Origin: a virus
Virus record (IMG/VR): IMGVR_UViG_3300018933_000070
Coordinates: 1-52,215 of that record
Length of the DNA stretch: 52,215 nucleotides
Strand: one strand, 5' to 3'
A program made the position numbers and the translations under genes. Of this stretch, positions 1 to 8,197 are shown one piece after another (positions within the stretch are counted from its first letter, which is position 1; the number at the start of each line of letters is the position of its first letter). Below the pieces are notes generated by a model that was given only the letters and a program-made list of their open reading frames with translations, searched no databases and was not told the origin of the DNA.

Positions 1-159
1 TCAGGCCCCTCTTTTCTTACGCCGCACTTGCTTCAAGTACTTCGCGAACGAGTCATAATCATTGATTAGTGTATTGAATTGCTCTGAATCCAGATACACC
101 AGCGGCACAATGACATTACCCTGTACGGCGTAATCAAGATACTGAATGCCTTTAGACAT
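1..159 (-). CDS. small phage protein of unknown function
   Basis: A 52-residue ORF with no family I recognise; it is polar at the C-terminus (a basic VRRKKRG stretch) and has no membrane segment or signal peptide. The ATG at 159 is chosen over a longer in-frame start because an AAAGGAGGG ribosome site lies just upstream of it. That site, followed by GATCCT, closely resembles the one before the serine recombinase at 50063. The stop codon is the first codon of the window, so neighbours to the left are not visible. Confidence 0.55.
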   Translation of the reverse strand: MSKGIQYLDYAVQGNVIVPLVYLDSEQFNTLINDYDSFAKYLKQVRRKKRGA

Positions 160-259
160 CAGGATCCCTCCTTTATGCCTCTTCTTAATTATATCTCCAA
201 TATAACGACAATGATTCATGAATGCAAACCTTTAAGTGAAAAAGCGAAAATTTCCTCAC

Positions 260-457
260 CTACCCAGCATACTTAAATGTACAACTCTCGCGAAGATAAC
301 GCGAATCTCCCACCTTGACACTGTCATCAGTAATTTCATATATCCGTCCGCAGCCGATCAGCTCGTCCTCTATAAATACGGCGACAGGTGTTTGATCGAG
401 CATAGCGGTATGAAAATGTATATCCGCGGTCAGCGGCTTCATAAATCGTCTCATCAT
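260..457 (-). CDS. small hypothetical protein
   Basis: A 65-residue ORF of unknown function; the core (VAVFIEDELIGCGRIYEI) looks like a small beta-rich domain. No clear ribosome site precedes the double ATG at 457, and ATG 442 is an alternative. It sits between the gene at 1-159 and the oppositely oriented ligase, in the cargo end of the prophage. The 200 bases upstream (464-660) hold no other convincing gene. Confidence 0.4.
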   Translation of the reverse strand: MMRRFMKPLTADIHFHTAMLDQTPVAVFIEDELIGCGRIYEITDDSVKVGDSRYLRESCTFKYAG

Positions 458-660
458 AATCAAAATATTACCATAATGTGCTTGTGTTTGGGATATTTAA
501 AGCACAAAAAGTCCAAGTCAGCCAGTAATATGCTTACATGTAGCAGTGTGCTTCTGGGAGATTGAGCTGCCGGGTATGTCTGGACACAATCCCGAATACC
601 ATTACTTACCGCCCCTTTATCGCATAGCTAAGCGCTATAATTCGGAAAAGGGGTGTTTCT

Positions 661-1515
661 ATGTTCATCGAACCAATGTTACTTGCGACCGCCCCCAGAC
701 CGTATTCCGATCCGAATTACATCTATGAGCCCAAGATCGACGGGCACCGGCTCCTGTTCTCACAGAAGGACGGCAAGATCCGGTTGTATACCCGGCACGA
801 GACGGACTGTACGCGGCAATATCCCGAGCTCCTGACGCCGTTTGAAGATGATATCCTTCTGGACGGTGAGGTGGCTTGTACCGACCCAGATACGGGGCTG
901 GTGGACTTTGAGCAAGTCATGACACGATTCCAGGCTAAAAAGGATCCGCGTATCAAGCAGTTGGCCGCAAAGTCACCAGTGACATACGTGGTGTTCGATA
1001 TCCTTCGATACAAAGGTCAAGACCTTCGGAAATTGCCACTCATGCGCCGCAAAGAGATCCTGGCCGGCATCAGCATGCCCAACAAACATTTTGGCGTTAT
1101 ACCTTATGTGGAAGGTGCAGGCGAGGCTTTGTTTGAACAGATGGTGTCTCGGAAACTTGAAGGGATGGTCGGCAAGAGAAAAAACAGTCTGTACGTGAGT
1201 CGGCGATCGCCAGACTGGCAAAAGGTAATCAACTGGTCCCATACTGACGTGATCATAACGGGGTATCGTAAAGATGAATTTGGATTGCTTACAGCTGTCC
1301 TTAATGAGTCTGGTCGGCATCGGCCAGCTGGAATTGTGGAGTTTGTAACGCAGGCGGCTCGCAAAGAGTTCTATTCGAAAAGTCGGGGACTTGTAGCAGC
1401 CGAGGATAAAAAATTTGTACTCTTGGATCCCAAGATACATGGGCGGGTGAAGTTTCGGAATTGGACTAAGTCAGGTATGCTCCGGACTCCGGTCTTCATG
1501 CATTTCATCGAGTAG
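661..1515 (+). CDS. ATP-dependent DNA ligase (LigD ligase-domain-like)
   Basis: A 284-residue protein that should seal nicks in duplex DNA through a lysyl-AMP intermediate. Visible nucleotidyltransferase motifs are EPKIDGHR with the adenylated lysine at K25, a motif III-like stretch (YVVFDILRYKG), motif IV (EGMVGK), and an OB-fold-type C-terminal half ending near RTPVF. It matches the stand-alone ligase domain of bacterial LigD proteins, without polymerase or phosphoesterase domains. The ATG follows a GGAAAAGGGG ribosome site, and a TATAAT box lies at 636-641 without a good -35. It is transcribed opposite to all late genes and followed by a terminator, so it is an independent cargo unit. Whether it serves phage replication or host end-joining is unknown. 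Confidence 0.85.
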   Translation: MFIEPMLLATAPRPYSDPNYIYEPKIDGHRLLFSQKDGKIRLYTRHETDCTRQYPELLTPFEDDILLDGEVACTDPDTGLVDFEQVMTRFQAKKDPRIKQLAAKSPVTYVVFDILRYKGQDLRKLPLMRRKEILAGISMPNKHFGVIPYVEGAGEALFEQMVSRKLEGMVGKRKNSLYVSRRSPDWQKVINWSHTDVIITGYRKDEFGLLTAVLNESGRHRPAGIVEFVTQAARKEFYSKSRGLVAAEDKKFVLLDPKIHGRVKFRNWTKSGMLRTPVFMHFIE

Positions 1516-1540
1516 CTTTTAATCACCTAATCTATCCATA

Positions 1541-1577
1541 AAAAAGACCCTAAGCCAAAGTGCTTGAGGGTCTTTTT
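1541..1577. terminator. bidirectional intrinsic terminator
   Basis: AAAAAGACCCT and AGGGTCTTTTT form a perfect stem extended by AAGC/GCTT, with A- and T-runs on both sides. It sits between the convergent ligase gene and the DUF3791-like gene and can stop both transcripts. Confidence 0.85.
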
Positions 1578-1593
1578 ATCGATGCGATGAGTA

Positions 1594-1830
1594 TTAATTC
1601 AGCTTATTATGAATCAAGTTTCGTTCCTCAATAATATACTCTGCCCAATATTCTGGGGGGTAGTGTCCAATAAATTCAGGGTCATCTTTTAGAATTTCCA
1701 GAAAAGTGGACTCCTCTATAAGCGTCAAGGCGTCCTTTCTTTCAATATCATAGGACGAGGAGATGGATTCGAGCACCATTTGCTTTAATCTTAACTCTAC
1801 ATATTCATCACTATAATGCATGCTCATCAT
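1594..1830 (-). CDS. DUF3791-like small helical protein, probable partner of the adjacent ART-fold protein
   Basis: A 78-residue acidic helical protein. Its pattern (EEST near the middle, then HYPPEYWAEYII) resembles DUF3791 proteins, which are commonly encoded beside DUF3990 proteins; this is recognition by eye. The ATG at 1830 overlaps the TGA of the ART-fold gene as ATGA, and an AAAGGAAG ribosome site lies within the end of that gene, so translation is coupled. By position and size it could be an antitoxin or specificity subunit. A terminator follows at 1541-1577. Confidence 0.6.
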   Translation of the reverse strand: MMSMHYSDEYVELRLKQMVLESISSSYDIERKDALTLIEESTFLEILKDDPEFIGHYPPEYWAEYIIEERNLIHNKLN

Positions 1831-2417
1831 CTCACTTCCTTTACGTCCTTTAGTATCAACCATTCAGCTGCTGTCTGTGTATGGACAGATAACTGGTCTT
1901 GGTAGTTATTCCCTTTGTACATCGGTTTCATACCTTGTATTACTTCTTCACGACTAATGATACCTTTTTTAAAGTCACCTAACAATACCCCAATATTAGG
2001 TTTACCATCTGCTAAGGGACCATAGACCAAGGGGATGTTTTGATCTATATTATGCAATTCCCCGAAATCTGTGAGTAGTCTGTTGCTTAAAACAAAATTA
2101 CCCCATTCTTCATCAGGCTTATCAAATATTTTGCAATTGCTCTTGATTTGCTCTTCAGTGATTGTAAGTTCATACTCACATACTATGGGGTGAACAAGGT
2201 CGTTAGAACCTGCCTTAATTCGCAATCGGTTGTACAGATTGGTTTTCCTAACCGCCTGTCGCTCCGCTTGGTAACTTTGACTCGTTAAGTAAAACCCTTT
2301 CCCAAAATCAGGTCGCGGATTCGCGCCACTAACATTAACGTCGATCCCCTGCCTCAGAGACATTAAATTGTTACTGGTTGTGCCGTGAAAGAGTCGTTTT
2401 GGAAGTTGATTTTTCAA
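1827..2417 (-). CDS. DUF3990-type ADP-ribosyltransferase-fold protein
   Basis: A 196-residue protein with features of the ADP-ribosyltransferase (ART) superfamily: LFHGTT (H11), PDFGKGFYLT (Y43), a long helical middle, and a C-terminal QLSVHT (Q175-T180) where a catalytic Glu/Gln motif would sit. This fits DUF3990. The fold family transfers ADP-ribose from NAD to protein or nucleic acid; activity here is inferred. The start is TTG, overlapping the preceding gene's TGA (TTGA), with AAGGAGA eleven bases upstream. A weak start could keep a toxic product low relative to its partners. No secretion signal is seen, so it should act in the cytoplasm. Confidence 0.68.
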   Translation of the reverse strand: MKNQLPKRLFHGTTSNNLMSLRQGIDVNVSGANPRPDFGKGFYLTSQSYQAERQAVRKTNLYNRLRIKAGSNDLVHPIVCEYELTITEEQIKSNCKIFDKPDEEWGNFVLSNRLLTDFGELHNIDQNIPLVYGPLADGKPNIGVLLGDFKKGIISREEVIQGMKPMYKGNNYQDQLSVHTQTAAEWLILKDVKEVR

Positions 2418-2893
2418 TTTTCTACAGTCTCCTTGTGAAACACTTGACTGAAAAACTCTTCATATACGTCAATTGGATCTTTTTCTCCAAAGCCAACACT
2501 GTACACTGGCTTAATTTGTTGTTCAGCCATATTAAGAACTAGACCTATTGTTTTCCAGACTTGAGACTTTGTTGTTTCAAACAAACCTGCCGAGCTAAAA
2601 GCGACTTTCCCTGATTTTAAATCTATTATAAATTTCCCCATCTTCAAGCGGGCATTTATAAGATGAAGATAAATCGAAACTTCAGAAAGCCTTTCCATTG
2701 GAACATTAGTTGGAAATGCCGATTCAATAATAAAATACTCTTCATCAATATTAATTATTAAGTCTGTTGAATAGTCACCATTACCATCATCTGTACTGAA
2801 TGGCACTATAAACTTGTTATCCTGCTCCTCAAAGACTAATTCAAGCTCATTAAGAATTTTTTTAAATTCGCTATAGTTTTTATTAACATCCAT
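2414..2893 (-). CDS. YbjN-like domain protein
   Basis: A 159-residue acidic protein beginning with a helix, then alternating strands and helices with the pattern YLHLINARLKMGKFIIDL, typical of YbjN / type III chaperone-like folds. Members of this fold often bind partner proteins. It is first in a three-gene cassette and is coupled to the ART-fold gene by a 4-base overlap, which suggests a chaperone or neutralising role. The upstream interval (2894-3000) must hold the promoter, but I see no strong consensus boxes. The cassette looks AT-richer than the flanking structural genes. Confidence 0.55.
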   Translation of the reverse strand: MDVNKNYSEFKKILNELELVFEEQDNKFIVPFSTDDGNGDYSTDLIINIDEEYFIIESAFPTNVPMERLSEVSIYLHLINARLKMGKFIIDLKSGKVAFSSAGLFETTKSQVWKTIGLVLNMAEQQIKPVYSVGFGEKDPIDVYEEFFSQVFHKETVEN

Positions 2894-3000
2894 GTTTTAA
2901 CCCCTACCTTAATTTTATGTACGTTCTTAAATAAATCATCTTCGACACATCTAAGACGTTTTCCTTTTTACTTCTGTGTTATTTTCAACATACTAAAACA

Positions 3001-3038
3001 AAAAAAGCCTACCGGCACATAAGTCGGTAGGCTTTTTT
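3001..3038 (-). terminator. terminator after the lysis genes
   Basis: GCCTACCG and CGGTAGGC form a perfect 8-bp stem with flanking A6 and T6 tracts, directly after the endolysin stop. It ends the late/lysis transcript and is symmetrical enough to work on either strand. Confidence 0.9.
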
Positions 3039-3803
3039 CTAATTCTGCCCTGCTTCAATTTCCTGCAACTTCTTCTCTAGTTCCTCGATCCGGGCGGTAT
3101 TACCTCCGATCAATTTAAGGAAATTCTTCCGGAGCCGGTTGAACACAACAGCAACCTCTTCTCGAGTGATCGGCGCACCCGGCCGACTGCCGTCCACATA
3201 ACCGTTCTTTTTCATTTCTTCCCAAGCTGAAGCTGCCCAGGGGCTTACCACGTTGATATCACGCTCTTTAGTCACCTTCACGCCCTCCTCCTGTAATGTT
3301 TTTATTCTCTTGAGAGCAGCATTCACCTTTGATTGTGCCGGTTTAACGCCATTGCGAAGTTGGGCGCACGTCAGACCAAACACCATTTCAAAGTGCGGAT
3401 AATCTTTAAACGTCTTCCAATCGCCGCCCCAGTCAAAACCTATCTTCTTTGCTTCCTCCACAACTTCAAGCCAATCGAAGGTTTTGTCAAAGTCACCATC
3501 GCGTCGCATGTCCCAGCTAACACTTTTACCGTCCGGCGTTAGCAACGCAAAATCGATCGCCAATCCAAAGTTATGGAAACTGTGCCCGCCCTTTGCATTC
3601 GTCACAATAGCTCCTGGCTTAGTTCTGCCCTGCTCGTATAAGGCATTCTGCTCCGTGATTGTCCGTAACCCTTGGGTTATCACTATCGGCACCCCTCGGG
3701 CGTGACAGCGCTCAATTAGCAGTTCGGCAGCCTGTTTCACTACTGGATGCAAACCGTTAAGACGTGCTGCCGATTTGCTCTTTACTTGCTCCAGCGACAA
3801 CAT
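3039..3803 (-). CDS. endolysin: L-Ala-D-Glu endopeptidase (M15 family) with S-layer-homology-like C-terminus
   Basis: A 254-residue peptidoglycan hydrolase that should cut the stem peptide at the end of infection. The M15C/VanY zinc site is visible as SFHNFGLAID (H77, D84) and YPHFE (H137). Residues 180-240 (WAASAWEEMKKNGYVDGSRP, then TREEV) look like an S-layer-homology repeat, probably the wall-binding part. A terminal coiled coil follows. The ATG at 3803 is chosen for its AAGGAGGAG site; a longer ORF upstream overlaps the holin. There is no signal peptide, so it needs the holin encoded three bases upstream. Confidence 0.88.
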   Translation of the reverse strand: MLSLEQVKSKSAARLNGLHPVVKQAAELLIERCHARGVPIVITQGLRTITEQNALYEQGRTKPGAIVTNAKGGHSFHNFGLAIDFALLTPDGKSVSWDMRRDGDFDKTFDWLEVVEEAKKIGFDWGGDWKTFKDYPHFEMVFGLTCAQLRNGVKPAQSKVNAALKRIKTLQEEGVKVTKERDINVVSPWAASAWEEMKKNGYVDGSRPGAPITREEVAVVFNRLRKNFLKLIGGNTARIEELEKKLQEIEAGQN

Positions 3804-3805
3804 TC

Positions 3806-4078
3806 TTACTCCTCCTTCTGAACGCCAATCTTGGCCTGCTTCACAGCCTGGTGACCAAATACAGCAAAAGCCCCTGCAAGAATGCCCTGAATCAGTGCTT
3901 CGACTGACCACCCGATCAGGCCGATTGTCAGCCAAACAGCGATAATCAGAACAAGGTATACAATGCTCCAATCCGGCACCTTCGGCGTTTTCTTCAAGAT
4001 GAACCCGATAACCCAACATGCGGCCACTACGATAAGTAGCCGCGGATCGATCAATTCAAAAATCATGTTCCATTCCAT
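3806..4078 (-). CDS. phage holin (Hol44/holin-5-like)
   Basis: A 90-residue membrane protein. Hydrophobic segments lie near residues 11-27, 37-57 and 60-78, separated by KKTPKVPDW, a stretch typical of holins in Bacillus/Paenibacillus PBSX-like phages. It should form membrane lesions that release the endolysin. It sits between XhlA and the endolysin. Confidence 0.85.
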   Translation of the reverse strand: MEWNMIFELIDPRLLIVVAACWVIGFILKKTPKVPDWSIVYLVLIIAVWLTIGLIGWSVEALIQGILAGAFAVFGHQAVKQAKIGVQKEE

Positions 4079-4095
4079 TTACAAATCATCCTCTC

Positions 4096-4386
4096 TTATT
4101 TTTCTTCCAGCCGGTCCAGCCGTTTGTGCGCTTGTTTCGCCGATTCCTCGACTCGCGTGATTCGCTCGGATAATCCGTCCATACGCTGTCCTTGCATGCG
4201 AAGATCTACCCGAATATCATCAATGCCTCGCTTGATGTATGACACATCAGTCTGTAGTGATGCGTCCGCTGTCGCCTCTTGGGCAACCTCATCCTTGAAT
4301 GCCTTGGTTCTACCGATCCAGCCGAGCAACATGCCGCTAATGGCACAAATTGCCCCAATGAGTGTAATCATCACATTGAAATCCAC
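4096..4386 (-). CDS. xhlA: XhlA-like hemolysin/holin accessory protein
   Basis: A protein of about 96 residues with one N-terminal membrane helix (ITLIGAICAISGMLLGWIG) and a long coiled coil ending AHKRLDRLEEK, the XhlA pattern. In PBSX, XhlA acts with the holin in lysis. The GTG at 4386 follows GGGGGAAG; ATG 4371 and GTG 4374 are alternatives. A longer reading from 4431 runs through a terminator hairpin and is not credible. Confidence 0.8.
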   Translation of the reverse strand: MDFNVMITLIGAICAISGMLLGWIGRTKAFKDEVAQEATADASLQTDVSYIKRGIDDIRVDLRMQGQRMDGLSERITRVEESAKQAHKRLDRLEEK

Positions 4387-4411
4387 CCTTCTTCCCCCTG
4401 TCTCTTTGAAT

Positions 4412-4463
4412 AAAAAGAGCCCCTGGACCACTCCAAGGGCATAAAAAATACGCCTTTCGGCGC
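4412..4463 (-). terminator. two tandem intrinsic terminators ending the structural operon
   Basis: On the minus strand, GCGCC-gaaa-GGCG is followed by TATTTTTTAT. About 20 bases later comes a second hairpin, GCCCTTGGA/TCCAGGGGC, followed by TCTTTTTATT. Both lie between xkdX and xhlA, so lysis genes need readthrough, antitermination or a promoter I cannot identify. Confidence 0.75.
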
Positions 4464-4464
4464 G

Positions 4465-4605
4465 CTATGCTACGTATTCAATGCCTGTGATCTGCTGGTA
4501 TTCCTCCGCTGTGATCATCTTGGCAACGACAAAGGTCTTCAGACTGTCATCATTGTACAAAGGATGCTGGTTATCGTAATAACGCTTGATGATCGGATAC
4601 CACAT
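4465..4605 (-). CDS. xkdX: XkdX family protein
   Basis: A 46-residue ORF beginning MWYPIIKRYYD and ending AAEYQQ-like (EEYQQITGIEYVA), a good match in length and pattern to XkdX, a tiny protein encoded at the end of PBSX-type tail operons. Its role is unknown. The ATG immediately follows the TAA of the preceding gene, and its GAAAGGAGG ribosome site lies inside that gene. Confidence 0.85.
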   Translation of the reverse strand: MWYPIIKRYYDNQHPLYNDDSLKTFVVAKMITAEEYQQITGIEYVA

Positions 4606-4908
4606 TTACACTGCACCTCCTTTCAGTGCAGCGACTTCAAGCAACAGACTGCCTACGGTATCTTCAAGGGAGGCTATCGTTGCCTTATCATTGGCGCTCT
4701 CCAAAATGAGGTTCCCAACAGTCTGATTCAACTCAGTGACTTGTTGGGACAGCGTAGGTTCCGGGTCTGGGAGCTCAGGATACTCGTCAGCAAAAACAAG
4801 GAAATTCCCCTCAGTTATATTTTGCTCCTCGATTAAGAACAGGTCAGAATGCTCCTGAATAAGTGTTTCGCGCTCTGCCAAAGTGGTATATTGTTTTTTT
4901 ACTCGCAT
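4606..4908 (-). CDS. tail-operon protein of unknown function
   Basis: A 100-residue acidic, largely helical protein with heptad-like stretches from residue 50 on (LSQQVTELNQTVGNLILE). Small proteins of this kind often sit between the tail fiber and XkdX genes in Firmicute phages and may be tail-associated. I do not recognise a defined domain. Confidence 0.6.
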   Translation of the reverse strand: MRVKKQYTTLAERETLIQEHSDLFLIEEQNITEGNFLVFADEYPELPDPEPTLSQQVTELNQTVGNLILESANDKATIASLEDTVGSLLLEVAALKGGAV

Positions 4909-4925
4909 TCAAATTCCCCCTCCTT

Positions 4926-6410
4926 CTAACTTCGCGAACTCCAAACTTCAATATTTGTAGAAACTTTAAAATCTCGTAAATGCACATAACCTCCGCTCTT
5001 ATTTGTCCACACATACACCTGAATTTTATCATTTCCATTAATGGTAATATCCTCTATATACCCAATGTAGGATGAGGTGACTGATCGCAGGGTGCCCCTA
5101 GGCGTACCATTAACATATATCTGTCCGTACCCAATAAACCCATCTTGTACACCTAAATAGAATTGGACGCGATACGTACCAGCCATAGATATAACACACC
5201 CGAACCCTATTCCAGGGGAGGTTCCGAATGTGCTAAGGGGACCTATTTCTTCGAAGAATTTCATCTTATCCCCTGGACCAATTGTTTTAAGATTACCTAT
5301 AACCGGCCCGAATGACACGCCGTCCCTAAGGTTCTCTGGTTTAATCCCAGTTGCCGGGGCTGTTACCCAGGAACTACCGTCATAATAACCCCGAGGTGGG
5401 GAGATAAACACGCGGTCCCCAGCCCATACAGTCATATCCTGACCCGGCATATGGTGGTTTTCGGCGCTTCGGTTTGGCATACTGCCGTTAAATGGACCGC
5501 TTGCATTTGAGGCGCTCTTCCCGGCCAATAGATCGGCTGCCGTTGCATTGCCTGTTGCTCGGATGATTGCCGAGATCTTTGGAATGAGCTGCGCCCAGGA
5601 TTCACTTGTGGATGCCGGTACACCTATGGAGTTGAGCGCGGCAACCACATTCGCTTTCTGCTCAACTCCAAGCTGCTTTGCCGCAGTCGCCTCCGAATAT
5701 GCGGAGTCCGCCCGTGACTGTGCGGTAGCAGCTGCTGTCACTCCCGCGCTCCCCCGGTCATATGCAGCCTTTACTGCTTTTGGTGTCGCGGCCATCGCCT
5801 CGGACGTACTGTCGGTAGCGCTGGATAGCTGTGTGATGCCCTTTTGCGTTAGGGATGCGTCTGGGACGTCGATATTCTCAATTCTCGCCAATATTTCTTC
5901 AAGGCTGATATTTACCCGTTGATCCGTTGACGTGATAACTCCACTGGTATCCGTCGCTACATAAAAAAGCAACACCCCTGCTTTGGCTGTTGCCTGAGAT
6001 GTTGTCTTTTTGACGATCCCATCGGTATCTACATACAAATACTGCCCTTGAGTTGGATTAAGCGTCATATTGCCGGCAGGTACTTCAAGCCGACGGCCAC
6101 CGACATAAGCCACCCCAGCGGTCCAGGATGCTGTGAGGCCTTGTGTGCTGCACTGCAATCCCATAACCCCATCGATCACGGCAACAAAATTACCAGCAAG
6201 CTCTTTGGTAAGCTGCTCAATCAGGATATGAGCTCCTTCGATTCCACCCTCCATGTTATTAAGCCTGGCGGATGTGATCCGGGTACCTGCCTGAACCAAT
6301 TCGAATAGAGGCCGCCCCGTCTGCGGATCCGTTTTTTGCTTACCAGATCCATCTAAGATAGGGCGAGACATGTCCGGTATTTCATCTAACCACTGTTGCT
6401 TATTATACAA
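4926..6410 (-). CDS. tail fiber / receptor-binding protein
   Basis: A 494-residue protein. The N-terminus (residues 1-75) is a baseplate-attachment-like region, and residues about 180-220 carry the phage-fiber repeat (LTQKGITQLSSATDST, then AATPKAVKAAYD). An Ala-rich helical stretch follows, and the last ~140 residues form a beta-rich probable carbohydrate-binding tip. It should recognise the host surface. Its start overlaps the end of the preceding gene by 8 bases. Confidence 0.8.
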   Translation of the reverse strand: MYNKQQWLDEIPDMSRPILDGSGKQKTDPQTGRPLFELVQAGTRITSARLNNMEGGIEGAHILIEQLTKELAGNFVAVIDGVMGLQCSTQGLTASWTAGVAYVGGRRLEVPAGNMTLNPTQGQYLYVDTDGIVKKTTSQATAKAGVLLFYVATDTSGVITSTDQRVNISLEEILARIENIDVPDASLTQKGITQLSSATDSTSEAMAATPKAVKAAYDRGSAGVTAAATAQSRADSAYSEATAAKQLGVEQKANVVAALNSIGVPASTSESWAQLIPKISAIIRATGNATAADLLAGKSASNASGPFNGSMPNRSAENHHMPGQDMTVWAGDRVFISPPRGYYDGSSWVTAPATGIKPENLRDGVSFGPVIGNLKTIGPGDKMKFFEEIGPLSTFGTSPGIGFGCVISMAGTYRVQFYLGVQDGFIGYGQIYVNGTPRGTLRSVTSSYIGYIEDITINGNDKIQVYVWTNKSGGYVHLRDFKVSTNIEVWSSRS

Positions 6411-6723
6411 TTGACTTCACCTCCAACTTCACTTCAAACTCAAATCCGATGAGGAAACCACGATCATTTTTAACCACATTCATGAATTGATTAGCAAGCG
6501 TTCTGCCCTGGGCATCCATCAAGGACGCTCCAAGGATCTGCTTCCCAATGGCGTCCGTCTCACCAAGAAATACATACTTCCGAACAGACCGACCAGATAT
6601 CACGGTATTGTGAATCGGATACTCAATAAGCTCGCCGCCGACGTTGACTAAGGCGTGGTCAATACGAGAATCAATGTCCTGTACTACGTAATCAAGCAGC
6701 AGTGGCTGAATAACATCTGCCAT
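6403..6723 (-). CDS. baseplate/tail accessory protein
   Basis: A 106-residue protein encoded between the XkdU/gp48-like protein and the fiber. It contains alternating strands (GELIEYPIHNTVISGRS) and no membrane segment. Its position suggests a fiber connector or baseplate component. I do not recognise a named family. Confidence 0.6.
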   Translation of the reverse strand: MADVIQPLLLDYVVQDIDSRIDHALVNVGGELIEYPIHNTVISGRSVRKYVFLGETDAIGKQILGASLMDAQGRTLANQFMNVVKNDRGFLIGFEFEVKLEVKSIV

Positions 6724-7376
6724 TATGATGTCCCTCCTTGCATGGGTATTTCAAAACCAGTGATCGGGCTGTCGATGCCGGTACGTGTCGTCGCCGCCCC
6801 AATGGTTATGTTCTGCGTCGCCATCGCGCCGCTCGTCCCCGGCTCCATCGGCATTTCTAGCCCGCAAATTGGGAAATCAATGCTGTGCTTGTAAGCCTTG
6901 GCACTCAATGTGATTGTTGACGAAGGCGCCTTTACAACAGGGACTGCCCGATTGATGTGTACTGGACGGATATATTCGAAATCACCAAATAGCCCCTCGA
7001 GGCTGATCGGGGAGCTGGTATCATATTCAAAGTGAATCTCTTTTGCCAGAAAATCTTCTCTCACATCTAGTAGTTTTCCGTATTGAGCACCCAACTGCCG
7101 GAGAATCGACAATTTGAACGGTTTCTTGGCTAAACGCTTCCGGCGGATTGCCTCCCGCCTCTGCTCGATTGTCCCAAGCTGTTCTGTACGAAAGTAAATC
7201 CACTCCCAAAGCCCAAGTCCCCATGTCGCACGCTTCAACAAGAACTGGTCTACCAGATCATCCATCTTCAATTCGCGCGAATCGATCTCTTCCTCCATGA
7301 CGGAAAAGTGCCAGCCCGCCACCTCGTTTTCATACCAATAGGGCGGCAAAACTTCCCGGTACCGAACAGGAATCAT
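6723..7376 (-). CDS. putative tail protein, YmfQ/Mu gp48-like (XkdU)
   Basis: A 217-residue protein whose N-terminal two thirds match the XkdU/gp48 pattern (a MIPVRYREVLPPYWYEN start, then DDLVDQFLLKRATWGLGLWE). The C-terminal 60 residues include SITLSAKAYKHS-like beta segments and two similar GxEMPMxxGTS-type motifs. It links baseplate and fiber in Mu-like systems. It overlaps the gp47 gene by 4 bases and the next gene by one. Confidence 0.78.
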   Translation of the reverse strand: MIPVRYREVLPPYWYENEVAGWHFSVMEEEIDSRELKMDDLVDQFLLKRATWGLGLWEWIYFRTEQLGTIEQRREAIRRKRLAKKPFKLSILRQLGAQYGKLLDVREDFLAKEIHFEYDTSSPISLEGLFGDFEYIRPVHINRAVPVVKAPSSTITLSAKAYKHSIDFPICGLEMPMEPGTSGAMATQNITIGAATTRTGIDSPITGFEIPMQGGTS

Positions 7377-8197
7377 GAAAGAATCACCTCAACCTGCAGA
7401 ATAGATACGGGCGGGATGTCCACGTCCTGATCGCCATCATTAAGCGTAAAGGCGCTGTAGTTCTCAACTCCCGGCGCAAGCAGGAGAGCGGCGATATAGT
7501 TATACAACAGCTTGCTACGGCCGTTTGCGTAACTGATCACACGCTGCCGGATCAGTTCAGCCAGCTTTTGAAGGTCTTCAGCTGTTTCCAGTGTAGCTTT
7601 CACGGTGACAACAAATATCGGTGCCGGATGCACGGCCAGATCATGCCCAGCAATGCGGTAATCCTCCCACATCAGTTCCTTGACCCGCTCAGCAAACTCT
7701 GGCGTGATCGGCTGCCCGGACATATCCGTGAGGTATAGATCGATTGAATTGTCATGGCGTTCCTTCTCACGGGCTACGGCATTGCCCACGCCTTGGATTT
7801 CTTTTGCCCAAGTTTCGTAATCTTTCCGGCGTCCGCTCCCCTCTTCGTTAAACGCTCGATCCAGAATCCGTAGCCGATAGTCATCGTTCGATTCTCCTTC
7901 TTTGCGCGGAATCCCGTCGGCCCACCCGTGGGCATCCAAAAACTCATCATCTGCCCAAATGGGTGTGGCCTGCAGCACGCCATATCCCCACAATTCTTGT
8001 TGCTCGGCAAGCTCCTGAGCGATCGGGTACCACATGTCATAAAAAAACTCCCCTTCGCCAACCGGCGGCGGCGGTAAACCACGCTCATTAGCGAGCGCAA
8101 TCACACGATTCACCCAACGTTGATAGATCATTTCGGGTGTTTCTTCCAGTACAGGCATACTCGGAAATTTTGGTAAATCATTAATTGTTAGGCTCAT
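7373..8197 (-). CDS. baseplate J/gp47 family protein (XkdT)
   Basis: A 274-residue protein with the gp47 layout: an ARGLPPPPVGEGEFFYDMWYP region early, a central GSGRRKDYETWAKEI..GVGNA segment and a C-terminal VTVKATLET..IRQRVISY region. This family forms the wedge of contractile-tail baseplates. It is coupled to the preceding DUF2634-type gene by a 4-base overlap. Confidence 0.87.
   Translation of the reverse strand: MSLTINDLPKFPSMPVLEETPEMIYQRWVNRVIALANERGLPPPPVGEGEFFYDMWYPIAQELAEQQELWGYGVLQATPIWADDEFLDAHGWADGIPRKEGESNDDYRLRILDRAFNEEGSGRRKDYETWAKEIQGVGNAVAREKERHDNSIDLYLTDMSGQPITPEFAERVKELMWEDYRIAGHDLAVHPAPIFVVTVKATLETAEDLQKLAELIRQRVISYANGRSKLLYNYIAALLLAPGVENYSAFTLNDGDQDVDIPPVSILQVEVILS

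Noticed and set aside
2894-3000. Promoter for the YbjN/ART cassette, such as TAAAAT near the 3' side
   Set aside because: A -10-like box exists, but no -35 at proper spacing; not strong enough to list.
3039-4019. Endolysin extension to 4019
   Set aside because: The added residues are out-of-frame holin sequence; AAGGAGGAG marks ATG 3803.
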